Of a stretch of DNA of 64,000 bases, positions 22,675 to 31,507 are shown piece after piece. Numbering within the stretch: the stretch's first letter is position 1; every line of letters begins with the position of its first letter. The notes below the pieces were generated by a model. That model saw nothing but the letters and a program-made list of their open reading frames with translations. It was not told the DNA's origin and made no database searches. The translations under genes were made by a program, and so were the position numbers. The stretch is from Albugo candida (lineage: Eukaryota > Oomycota > Peronosporomycetes > Albuginales). The stretch is taken from NCBI GenBank assembly GCA_040437565.1, contig JBDOQK010000008.1, positions 434,001 through 498,000 of the forward strand, in the 5' to 3' direction.

Positions 22675-23921
22675 CTAATGTTCCTCTCTACTTTTACTCG
22701 TATTTTCTACGACTTGAGCGACGATCACAGTGATATCATCTGGTTTAAGATTATGTCGAATGGCTGCGTCAACAATACCTCTAGCAGCGTTCTCGACATC
22801 ATTTTGCACAATGTCTATGAGAGAACATACTTCTGTATGCCAGTACTTCTGGAACGCTTTGACAGGCTAAAAAATTTGCAATTAGTTTCAGAATCAAGCA
22901 TAATGACGCCTTGCAAGTTTTACCGAATCACTGCGAGTAGCTGCGTTCAAATCAGCCGCGAAATTATCCCAGACTCCGTCAGTTGCTAACACGATGACAT
23001 CACCCACCTTTAGCTCGATGCTACCCAGCTTTGCCTGCACATCAATTGCATTTGAGCTTCAGTTCATTGCCAAATCAACAAGAATGATAAGCTTACATCT
23101 CGCGGATGGTTCTCAATCGCCCCGTATTCTTTGAACTGTGGTGGAACTTTGGCAAGCTGATAAGGTGCTCGGCCATAATACTGAAATTCACTTTGAAACA
23201 CAATTGAACCATCCCGTATCACAACAAATCCAGAGTCTCCGAGATTCGCATACGCTAATACTGGAACAGCTTTATCGCTTGTTTTGGAGTGTACTGAACT
23301 GATTTGCAATATACACGCAGTCGTGCTTCCTGCCTCAACCGTGGGATCGTTCAGCATCTGCTGAAAAGCATATTGAAGAGTCTGAAATGGTGATTGCCCA
23401 CGTTTCTGGATAAAGTCGTTCGCATTACGCATCAAGCTTCGTGAAACTTGTCCTGGGTCGACTCCATTCTCATTCCATCCGCCAACACCATCCGCAACTC
23501 CAATAAATGTATCGGCTGCAAAATAAGAGTCTTCGCCACAATTACTGGGATCTACCGCCATTTTCTTCACGCAGTCTTTTGCACTTGCCTTTTTATTTTT
23601 TCCCTGACAAGCTACACGAGCTCTAAGAACGAATTCTGGTATCTTGGTGTTTTCGTTGCCTGTAATTTCAGACGAGTCATTCCATTGATGGAAACCGCGA
23701 ATCCAAGACCGAGGCGATAAAAAAGAATAACTTGAAGCTTCAGAAGTATCTCTTTTAGAGCTTGTGTGCAAGAATCGCTTATTGAACAAAACTGTCTGTT
23801 GTTTGTGATACGGAAGCGATTTCGACACAGAGCATGTCGCTGCTTTCGTCAAGCGAATCGTTCGATGCATTACCGTAATTGTACTTTCACCAATCAAACG
23901 CTTTGCAATGACATCCGACAC
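22675..23921 (-). CDS. PTC7: PTC7/PPTC7-type PP2C phosphatase, probably mitochondrial
   Basis: Three exons, 23097-23921, 22924-23034 and 22675-22866, joined to 1128 nt (375 aa). The first 60 residues are basic, hydroxylated and poor in acidic residues, like a mitochondrial targeting sequence. The catalytic part has the PP2C metal-binding motifs: NCGEDSYF (first Asp region), FIGVADGVGGWNENGVDP, AYANLGDSGFVVIRDG, VGDVIVLATDGVWDNF and the final KPDDITVIVAQV. The ADGVGGW form is characteristic of PTC7/PPTC7, a mitochondrial phosphatase that promotes coenzyme Q synthesis and matrix protein dephosphorylation. Its start codon is only 42 bp from the divergent bL20m gene, another mitochondrial protein, suggesting a shared bidirectional promoter. 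Confidence 0.93.
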
Positions 23922-23963
23922 AAATTGATTGGTTTACACTTTTCAGTTCGGTAAGCATCAAAT

Positions 23964-24346
23964 ATGTCGTGGAAGAAGCATAAGAAAATCCTGGCAATGA
24001 CCAAAGGGTATCGCGGTCGGGCCAATTCATGTTACACAGTCGCAATCAATCGTTTGGAAAAGGCATTACAATACCAGTATCGTGACCGTAAGCAGAAAAA
24101 GCGGGTAAGAGAAACTTTGAATGAAGCGTGCTTGTGTACTTAGCGGATTGACTCAACTAGGATATGCGTACAATGTGGATCCAGCAAATCAACGCAGGCT
24201 CACGACAGGAAGGAATGTCTTATTCTAAGCTGATTCCTCGATTGAATGCATCAAACATTGAGTTAAATCGCAAAGTGCTAGCGGATTTGGCGGCTACAGA
24301 GCCTTTCAGTTTTAAATCACTGATGGAGATTGTCAAGACGATGTAG
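23964..24346 (+). CDS. MRPL20: Mitochondrial ribosomal protein bL20m
   Basis: Two exons, 23964-24104 and 24161-24346 (56-nt intron), give 108 aa. The start [20 protein letters not shown] and [14 protein letters not shown] match the basic N-terminal arm of bL20, followed by [20 protein letters not shown] and a helical C-terminal part ([20 protein letters not shown]). In bacteria and mitochondria bL20 binds 23S-type rRNA and is needed for early large-subunit assembly. No long presequence precedes the conserved core, so import may rely on the basic arm itself. It shares a 42-bp intergenic region with the divergent PTC7-type phosphatase gene. Confidence 0.94.
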
Positions 24347-24399
24347 GAAATATGGGTCAGACGTATAACATGGATTATCATAGGATACTTTTCCATTGC

Positions 24400-25722
24400 T
24401 TAAAGCCCTAAAGAAGAGATTTTGCTGCCAATTGGACGATTATGCTTCAAATCTTCTTCGAGCTCGATGAGCTTCCAAATTCCATTGATCATTGTTTGGA
24501 CCAATTCCACTTCTGAATACCCAATCCTTGCTTTGTTGGAAATATCGTACACACCACCAGGACCCGGTGGAGAATGCTCGCCTTTAGATCCACGCGCTTG
24601 TAATTTGAACTTATCACATAGCTCATAGAAGAGTTTCGAGTGTTCGGCAAGACAAGGCAATTTGATCATGACACTGGCACGTAGCCCTGTGCCCAAATTG
24701 GAAGGACAGGTGCATACAAAGCCCAAGTGCTCATCATACATGTACTCGCTGCCTTCGTCCTGGACAACACTTTCGACTTGAGAGACTCCACGGCTGAATC
24801 GATCGAAGACAGCTTTCACATCACCACCATCTTGCATAGCGATAACACGCATATGATCCTCTTCATTGATCCACACTAAAAACGTTTTCTCATCATTGTG
24901 GAAGATTCCACGACCATCCGGCCAATCTCTGGCCGCTCCAGCATTGGTGAGTAATGTCCCTCCACCCGGTTTCTGGAATAGAAAGTGGTCTTCAATCAAT
25001 TGTTCTTCTTCGCTTTTTGTCATTTTGCTCAATGGATAGTATTTCCCTTTCAGATCTCCACGAAGATTTCCAAGTGCCTTTGACAAAACTCTTTCGACTT
25101 CTCTTCTTTCTCCTCGGCTGGTACCTGGAGGAAGAGATAGTCCACGCACACTTCGTCCGGCACGAATACGTGTAGAAATAACATATTGCGATGGAAGAAT
25201 TCCATCCTGAATCTTCCTCGAGTCAATGTCCGTGCGATGAGAATCCGTTGGTTTGTATCCGTGCCAGCTTTCAATCACAATATCCATTAGCTCCTTGAAT
25301 GTTTGATACGACTCTTCATCTCCAGCAACCACACCAACGCCAAGATGTGGTGTGTCTATCCCTGTCTGGATGGCTTGATCCAACGAGTATCCAGATGACG
25401 TACGTCGGTTTTTGAGTCTCTCGTACATTTCAGGCGTTAAATGCTTTGCCATCAACGATCGATGCTTTGGAGTCAACACGGGATAATTGTTGTACTGCGA
25501 GGTCTTATTCGCATTAGAAGCCCGTAGGTGAGTCTCAATGCTTCTCAATCGAGTGGCGATCTCTCCGTAGTGATCTTTGCTTTGCGACTCCGCCATCAGA
25601 GGTCTGGTGGTAGAGACCACATGAGAGCATGACACGAGGCCGACTGAAATCGCACATGCCCCGGCTATATTTGTGGCATTTTGCCTTAAAAACTTCCCTA
25701 AAGCACCCAAATTTATACTCAA
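24400..25722 (-). CDS. Phosphagen (guanidino) kinase, likely mitochondrial taurocyamine-type
   Basis: Single-exon 440-aa kinase. Hallmarks: [20 protein letters not shown], the catalytic-Glu loop INEEDHMRV at 285-293, and the reactive cysteine C339 in [14 protein letters not shown], followed by the C-terminal [20 protein letters not shown]. The overall fold is the creatine/arginine kinase family, which transfers phosphate between ATP and a guanidino compound. Residues 1-35 form a hydrophobic, basic leader ([19 protein letters not shown]) that could target mitochondria. Oomycetes are known to have phosphagen kinases with taurocyamine activity, so that substrate is the best guess, but specificity cannot be read with certainty from sequence. 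About 40 residues longer at the N-terminus than cytosolic members. Confidence 0.92.
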   Translation of the reverse strand: MSINLGALGKFLRQNATNIAGACAISVGLVSCSHVVSTTRPLMAESQSKDHYGEIATRLRSIETHLRASNANKTSQYNNYPVLTPKHRSLMAKHLTPEMYERLKNRRTSSGYSLDQAIQTGIDTPHLGVGVVAGDEESYQTFKELMDIVIESWHGYKPTDSHRTDIDSRKIQDGILPSQYVISTRIRAGRSVRGLSLPPGTSRGERREVERVLSKALGNLRGDLKGKYYPLSKMTKSEEEQLIEDHFLFQKPGGGTLLTNAGAARDWPDGRGIFHNDEKTFLVWINEEDHMRVIAMQDGGDVKAVFDRFSRGVSQVESVVQDEGSEYMYDEHLGFVCTCPSNLGTGLRASVMIKLPCLAEHSKLFYELCDKFKLQARGSKGEHSPPGPGGVYDISNKARIGYSEVELVQTMINGIWKLIELEEDLKHNRPIGSKISSLGL

Positions 25723-26190
25723 AAACTTTTTTTATTGACGATGACGACAACGTACCAAACATTGAGAGCTTTCGACCGGATTTGTTAATGATAATGCGCA
25801 CCCACCTGACGCGGTGAGGGTCGGTTTTGAATCGACGATTTCAAAACGGCCGAGCAGTAGCAGTTGCATTATCCGGCAAGCGATTAAAACGGTAATAGAG
25901 CTAATTTTAAATAATCGAAGTGTACCAAGTATCAAAAATTGGTACCGTGATTTTCTGATATGATATGCTCTATTTTTCATGACGCATTCGCGGCAGAGTC
26001 AATATATATTAATTGACACAACATCACATACTACAATTCGAAAGCACTATAACAGCTTACGGGGGTACCGGGACGTACGTTTCATCAAGTGAAAAATTGT
26101 TCTGCTTAGCGGAACTTAACAAAACAATTGATCCCATTAACCGTTTGTATCACTACATTTATGTGTTATTGTTTTCGATATGGACCAAGT
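25723..26190. other. Intergenic, no gene seen
   Basis: About 470 bp between the start of the phosphagen kinase gene and the U6 promoter. No convincing frame or RNA structure. AT-rich near the kinase start, compatible with promoter sequence. Confidence 0.5.
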
Positions 26191-26196
26191 ATAAGC

Positions 26197-26205
26197 TTAT
26201 ATATA
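26197..26205 (+). promoter_or_regulatory. TATA element of the U6 snRNA gene
   Basis: TTATATATA lies about 25-30 bp before the inferred U6 5' end. That is the spacing of TATA boxes in RNA polymerase III type 3 (U6) promoters. An upstream proximal sequence element was not identified. Confidence 0.6.
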
Positions 26206-26227
26206 CAATACAAAACCAGATTAGGCA

Positions 26228-26251
26228 GGAACCACTCTGTGGTCATCCGAA

Positions 26252-26282
<31 letters not shown>

Positions 26283-26332
26283 GGCCCCTGCGCAAGGATG
26301 ACACGCATAAATCGAGAAGTATCGCACTTTTT
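26228..26332 (+). ncRNA. U6: U6 spliceosomal snRNA
   Basis: Contains the near-invariant U6 core at about 26266-26314: GGAACGATACAGAGAAGATT with the ACAGAGA box that pairs with the 5' splice site, then AGCATGGCCCCTGCGCAAGG with the AGC triad and internal stem-loop, and ATGACACGCA. The 5' part can form a small hairpin (ACCAC/GTGGT) as in other U6 RNAs. It ends in a run of five T at 26328-26332, a polymerase III terminator. The length is about 105 nt, normal for U6. The 5' end is placed by spacing to the TATA element and could shift by a few bases. U6 forms the catalytic centre of the spliceosome. Confidence 0.96.
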
Positions 26333-26349
26333 AAACCTTTGTGACCGTC

Positions 26350-26728
26350 CTTTTGAACACTTATTTGTATCCATGATGCCGAACATGAGCATGACTAAGC
26401 CATACGTGAAATTTGATACCGAACAGAACTCGTTCTAAAATGGATGCTTTGGGATCAAAGTGCTTCACCGAAGAATTACTATACGCCTTATATAAGAAAA
26501 TATATATAAGTAGCAAAATGATCAAGCCTGTATTCTTTGAAACTAGCTATAGTGAATGGCTATTGGGCGCGGAGAGAATACACTGCACAAAAATTTGCAC
26601 TAGCGATGTGCTAGCGACTATTCTATCTCTTTGCGTCTCTGTGAGATCAGAGTGAGACCGTGCATCGAAAATTGCGCACACGAAGAATGGTAAGAGTCTG
26701 ATCTCCATGTTGGATCACAATATGATCG
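26350..26728. repeat. Left copy of a 379-bp exact repeat flanking a gap
   Basis: Bases 26350-26728 read the same as 26829-27207 on either side of the 100-N run. I saw no difference between the copies. Each copy ends or begins exactly at the gap, so this is a contig-end overlap rather than a biological tandem duplication. No gene is evident inside; the 80-codon frame it contains has no recognisable features. Confidence 0.85.
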
Positions 26729-26828
26729 NNNNNNNNNNNNNNNNNNNNNNNNNNNNNNNNNNNNNNNNNNNNNNNNNNNNNNNNNNNNNNNNNNNNNNNN
26801 NNNNNNNNNNNNNNNNNNNNNNNNNNNN
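26729..26828. other. Assembly gap (100 N) between overlapping contigs
   Basis: Exactly 100 N, flanked by two copies of the same 379-bp sequence. True DNA here is probably about 479 bp shorter than shown. Confidence 0.85.
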
Positions 26829-27207
26829 CTTTTGAACACTTATTTGTATCCATGATGCCGAACATGAGCATGACTAAGCCATACGTGAAATTTGATACCG
26901 AACAGAACTCGTTCTAAAATGGATGCTTTGGGATCAAAGTGCTTCACCGAAGAATTACTATACGCCTTATATAAGAAAATATATATAAGTAGCAAAATGA
27001 TCAAGCCTGTATTCTTTGAAACTAGCTATAGTGAATGGCTATTGGGCGCGGAGAGAATACACTGCACAAAAATTTGCACTAGCGATGTGCTAGCGACTAT
27101 TCTATCTCTTTGCGTCTCTGTGAGATCAGAGTGAGACCGTGCATCGAAAATTGCGCACACGAAGAATGGTAAGAGTCTGATCTCCATGTTGGATCACAAT
27201 ATGATCG
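26829..27207. repeat. Right copy of the 379-bp exact repeat
   Basis: Identical to 26350-26728. It starts at the first base after the N run. Confidence 0.85.
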
Positions 27208-28502
27208 TACTTGATAAGATCAAGTCAAAGCCATACATACGATCATGATGATATGTGGTCAATCAAAGAAAGCATGTTGAGAAATAGCATGTGATACAAT
27301 CTGAACCAGCAATGTCTTCCATAACATCGCACTGGTTCGGTGTTGTTAAGAAAAGTATGAGGAGCATCCTTTCTGCTGCGCTACTCGCTGATCGATTCAG
27401 AGGCCATCACTCTGTCTTTGTCAAGCAGCTACTTCTTGCACCCTGTACCAGTTTACAACATGCGGATTGCCCAACAAACTCTCTCCCCCGCATTCTGCTT
27501 GTCCTCCTAGATGAGATACACTCCCGCTCTCTGCTGGATGCGNNNNNNNNNNNNNNNNNNNNNNNNNNNNNNNNNNNNNNNNNNNNNNNNNNNNNNNNNN
27601 NNNNNNNNNNNNNNNNNNNNNNNNNNNNNNNNNNNNNNNNNNGGTGTTGTTAAGAAAAGTATGAGGAGCATCCTTTCTGCTGCGCTACTCGCTGATCGAT
27701 TCAGAGGCTATCACTCTGTCTTTGTCAAGCAGCTACTTCTTGCACCCTGTACCAGTTTACAACATGCGGATTGCCCAACAAACTCTCTCCCCCGCATTCT
27801 GCTTGTCCTCCTAGATGAGATACACTCCCGCTCTCTGCTGGATGCGCCGAATTCCACGGAGTCGACGAATAGCTAGCAGGCTCTGCCTGCCAGCAGAAAT
27901 TTATTGTGACAATTGGACGGGTTAGAATAATGCAAGATTTGGGCACAAACCTCCATCACGTGCCATTTATTCTGTAGTGTGGCAATACTTCGTCGTTTTG
28001 CGCTACGAGTTGCCCAAAGCTTATCTTAGCTCTTCTATTCAATTATTCAGTATGGTTCTGAACCCGTCCGTTCAATGAGAAGTAAAACGTCACTGCGTCG
28101 GCATACTTTCTAGTCCGCAACGTTCATTACGCTACAACCGACGAGGCGGATGATCTCTGAGCCATCAAAGACGTCCCCCTACTTCAGAGAACGGTGGAGG
28201 CATAGATGGACCCAGCTGCCTTCGATATCATCCGGTAGGAACAAGAAAGAGGCTTCGTCTTTTTTCTGTGGCCGCACACTCATGGCTACGTATTAGACAC
28301 CAAGACCTTTAAGAAGCTAAAGGGTCAAGGGTCAAATGTCGAAGTGTCCAAGCTAATGTGTCTCCGGCCGTGTCACGTGCGTAAGTGATAGGGAGGCTAT
28401 ACCCGGTCATAGAACAACCAGACAACATCCACAGTAGGATCACTTGTCCTGCGATAAATCAAGTGGGTACAGTGAAGAGTACACGAACACGAAGCAAAGA
28501 CT
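27208..28502. other. Gene-poor stretch containing a second overlap gap
   Basis: No gene, RNA or intact mobile element is recognisable in about 1.3 kb. It includes 27339-27542 and 27643-27846, two 204-bp copies flanking a 100-N gap. They differ at one base I can see (GGCCATC versus GGCTATC), as expected of two haplotypes or a sequencing error. The rest (27847-28502) has only short frames. Confidence 0.5.
27543..27642. other. Assembly gap (100 N) between overlapping contigs
   Basis: Exactly 100 N with a 204-bp overlap on both sides (27339-27542 and 27643-27846), one mismatch seen. Confidence 0.85.
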
Positions 28503-28573
28503 GAGGGAAGAGGGACTCGAACCCCCGACCGCTGGGTCTGGAATCCAGTGCTCTACCGCTGAGCTATTCCCCC
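28503..28573 (-). tRNA. trnW-CCA: tRNA-Trp (anticodon CCA)
   Basis: The 71-nt minus-strand sequence folds as a full cloverleaf. The acceptor stem is GGGGGAA with TTCCCTC (one G-T). Position 8-9 is TA. The D stem is GCTC/GAGC with a 7-nt loop. The anticodon arm is CTGGA-TTCCAGA-CCCAG with anticodon CCA, a 5-nt variable loop, and a T arm of GGGGG-TTCGAGT-CCCTC. Internal promoter boxes are canonical: A box TAGCTCAGCGG and B box GGTTCGAGTCC. CCA followed by G37 is the eukaryotic tRNA-Trp pattern, and the next genomic base gives discriminator A73. Oddities: an A-C mismatch closes the anticodon loop, and no T4 terminator is seen within about 20 nt downstream. There is no intron and no encoded CCA tail. 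Confidence 0.9.
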
Positions 28574-29318
28574 GACGAGTGTTGATGTGATGGCCTAATA
28601 ACGTATAATAAGTAATTAACACTGTTCTCCATATAAAGAATTTTATGAAGATAATTAGAATGAACATCAAGCTTGCTGCAAACCCTGTCACGGCCATGAT
28701 GTCGAATTACACTGATGTACGCCGCCGGATTGATGCCATACTCTCAACCAATGCCTACAGTCAAACATGAATGGTGTCTTTGTACGGTCTTTAGCAGCAA
28801 CTTTACATCACTTATGGATGACCGGCATTTTCCATTACTCAGCGTGCACCACTAGAAAACAGTGTAATTCCTCGAATGCACCTCACCGTTCTGTAGTTCA
28901 TCAACAAGGACACACAAAACTCGCTTTTTTGAGTAAAATACGCAACCAAACATCGAAATCGATATCAAATTGTATCGAGTCAAATGAGTATTTGGGGGGT
29001 AGTACGTAAAGTCAGAGGATCGTGCGTATCGTGGGGTCGCTGTGAAGTTCCGAAATTTCGTAAGCAAGTGGAGGCATTTTAGTCCTCACGATCTCCGCAA
29101 TTCGTGAGGAAAATGGCACATTAGTTTGAGTCATTGATGTGACTCTAACGTACTTGCCAAACAACACTCTCATCGTATCAAATGCGGAATTTCATCCAAA
29201 GAGTGCGCCAACGTCCAGAGGCCGTCTCCGGAGATGCAATAAATGCTACTTTCATTTGATCGGAGTGTTACACTTTAGAGCGTACTCGGAATGATACTAC
29301 GTTTGTGTGTGACTCTTA
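28574..29318. other. Intergenic, no gene seen
   Basis: About 745 bp between tRNA-Trp and the 3' end of DCP1. The only structure noticed is a perfect 8-bp hairpin at 29084-29109. Confidence 0.5.
29084..29109. other. Perfect 8-bp hairpin downstream of DCP1
   Basis: CCTCACGA at 29084-29091 pairs with TCGTGAGG at 29102-29109 around a 10-nt loop. It lies about 210 bp past the DCP1 stop. It does not match the histone 3' stem-loop. Function, if any, is unknown. Confidence 0.35.
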
Positions 29319-30683
29319 CTACACCGTTGATTGATTCACGCGGGACAAGTAAGCCTGATAGATGGTATCCAAAAATGCTGGGTCATCAAGCAACGATACT
29401 AGCGTACTCTTCAAATCTGATTTGCTTATACGAGCATCCTTAGCCTGATTGTTGTGCTTGTTTGTTTGCTTTAGCTCTTTGTTCCCGCTGCTTTTGTTGG
29501 TTGATGAACGTGAAGTGGAATTGGTCAATATTGAAGTAGGTAGTAGCAATGAAGCGCTACCGTTCAGGTTATCCTGTTCCATTTGTGTAGCCGGCGCTGG
29601 ATTCGCTGCATGCTGATCGTTTGATATCATTCCTAGAATCAGTTCTCCTGCTGCCTTTCCCTCAGCTTGTGTTAACACGGTAGAAGGTTGCTGAGGACGT
29701 TGTAATATCGCAATTGACTTTTGCTGGTTTGATGACACTTTGATCTTATTCGCCTTCTGAGAATTCGTAGTTGCATCTTTTGCTTGTTGCCGTGTGTTCG
29801 ATTGCTGTATTCGCTTAGTAGATGCCTTTCGTTTATCATTTCCGGCATTACTGAGGGATGTGCAATTAGTTGGAGTAGATTTGATATTTTGCGTTGGCGC
29901 ATTACTGGTGAGCCGAGTCTCTGTGTTCTTCTGTACGCTGTAGACAAGTAACGTACATGTCATTCGCAATTNNNNNNNNNNNNNNNNNNNNNNNNNNNNN
30001 NNNNNNNNNNNNNNNNNNNNNNNNNNNNNNNNNNNNNNNNNNNNNNNNNNNNNNNNNNNNNNNNNNNNNNNTGGTGAGCCGAGTCTCTGTGTTCTTCTGT
30101 ACGCTGTAGACAAGTAACGTACATGTCATTCGCAATTCCCCAAGCGCGAAAAATGTATTGAACTAACCGTTCCAAAACCTTGAAGATCTTGTTTCGATCT
30201 CGCTCAGGAAAAAACCACACGCCATATATTGTAAATGCCGATGTATTCATCTAAAAAAAGCTTTGAGTTTTGTCACTTGGTAGTTATATCAGCATTCATA
30301 CCTTGTCTTGAACACGCAATATAAGGAAGCTTTCGATGCAGTCGACATGCAGCGAATCATCGATATCCAATATCATGTTTTTTGTATTCAGTCGATTGTT
30401 CACAATAAGTTGGTAGCGAGGTGCATTAAGTCTCTCTACGATGAACAAGCATCCTTCGGTATCGTTTCGTTTCTTAAGATGGCAAAATCTTAGTTCATGT
30501 ATGCTTCTGTGTACCAAGGAAACCTCTTACCCAAGACTGGTTAGCCTGATCAAACTCGTAAACAGCGACATGACTAGACATGTCGACGATATTTGTCATG
30601 TTTTCATCGTGACGCTTCAAAACCTGCAAATTCATCGCGTATAACTGCTCATTATCCACTTGTAATGACGTCATTGTGGCCAT
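29319..30683 (-). CDS. DCP1: mRNA decapping enzyme subunit DCP1
   Basis: Four exons: 30531-30683, 30302-30472, 30168-30250, and a last exon running to the stop at 29319. The last exon is interrupted by a false gap. Using its left copy (29319-29937) the join is 1026 nt, 341 aa, in frame. The EVH1-like domain is spread over exons 1-3: SHVAVYEFDQANQSW, EGCLFIVERLNAPRYQLIVN and IYGVWFFPERDRNKIFKVLE, all typical of DCP1. A Ser/Thr/Asn/Gln-rich linker follows. The C-terminus DDPAFLDTIYQAYLSRVNQ is the DCP1 trimerisation helix. DCP1 activates DCP2 to remove the 5' cap in cytoplasmic mRNA decay. The start ATG at 30683 was chosen because the DCP1 N-terminal helix follows it; further ATGs upstream are in frame. 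Confidence 0.94.
29972..30071. other. Assembly gap (100 N) inside DCP1 exon 4
   Basis: Exactly 100 N. Bases 29906-29971 are repeated exactly at 30072-30137 (66 bp). Removing one copy and the N run gives a DCP1 frame that closes to a multiple of three, which supports an unmerged overlap. Confidence 0.9.
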
Positions 30684-31507
30684 GAGTTTTGAAAGCTCAA
30701 AGAAGCTTTCAATTATTGTACTGTTTCGAGCAAGTACGATTATGTCAGCGTTTTTAAACCAACCAGCGACGAGTAGGAGGCTGAGTAAAGGCATAAAAAC
30801 TGATTTATGCGCTAAATGCGCTGATTCCGAGGGCTACAAAAGTGTTTGCTACGTTGAAGGGAGAAGACGATTTGATCATTGCCTCATTTTGCATATTTGA
30901 TCAAGGAAACGAAAGGACTCTCTGAAGCAGGTTCATTATATTGGTTTGATGCACCGATGATAGAGTTTCTCAAGATTTTGGACCACAACGGTCACAGAAT
31001 GCAATAGGCATTAGAGATAATTCACCAAATACCAACAGATCACACGTAATAGCAGTAAGTGCAATAACAGTAGCAAGGAACCCAAATAAGAGGACACGCT
31101 GTACACATCATTTTGAACTTGAGCAATTCGCAAGCAAGTCCACAACAGTCCAATTTCTTAGACAATGACGCACTTGAATCAATGCAGACTTCAAGCCAAA
31201 GCACTTGTAATGAAACGCAGATTTTAATTTCCACGCATCACCTTGCTGGGCAGCATACAAAGCACGATCACACAGCCACTCATCTCTTCACGTTGTATAC
31301 ACTTAAGCTAGCACCAACATTTGTATATGCAATGCTGCACATGTTTAACGATTTAATCGAAAAAATAGCAGCTATCACCGAGTAATAAATGCAAAAAATG
31401 AGCTCTTTACGTTGTCTACTTCGCTTAATCGCCTCTCATTTTTAATTTGCTCTCATTTTCGGTTACCGACAGTTGATAAAGGCTCATCGTCACAACTCAC
31501 GCTAGAC
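30684..31507. other. Intergenic between divergent genes, no gene seen
   Basis: About 820 bp between the starts of DCP1 (minus) and the polytopic membrane protein (plus). Only short frames without features. It probably carries both promoters and 5' UTRs, and could hide a short first exon of the membrane protein gene. Confidence 0.45.

Noticed and set aside
26413-27134. Two identical 80-codon frames that look like a duplicated gene
   Set aside because: They lie in the two copies of the 379-bp contig overlap, so there is only one copy, and the translated sequence has no features of a protein family.
27300-28440. Possible degenerate mobile element in the gene-poor stretch
   Set aside because: No terminal repeats, target-site duplication or recognisable element-encoded domain was seen; the only repeat there is the assembly overlap.
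29084-29109. Hairpin as a histone-type 3' end signal
   Set aside because: Stem and loop sequence do not match the histone consensus, and DCP1 is not a histone gene.
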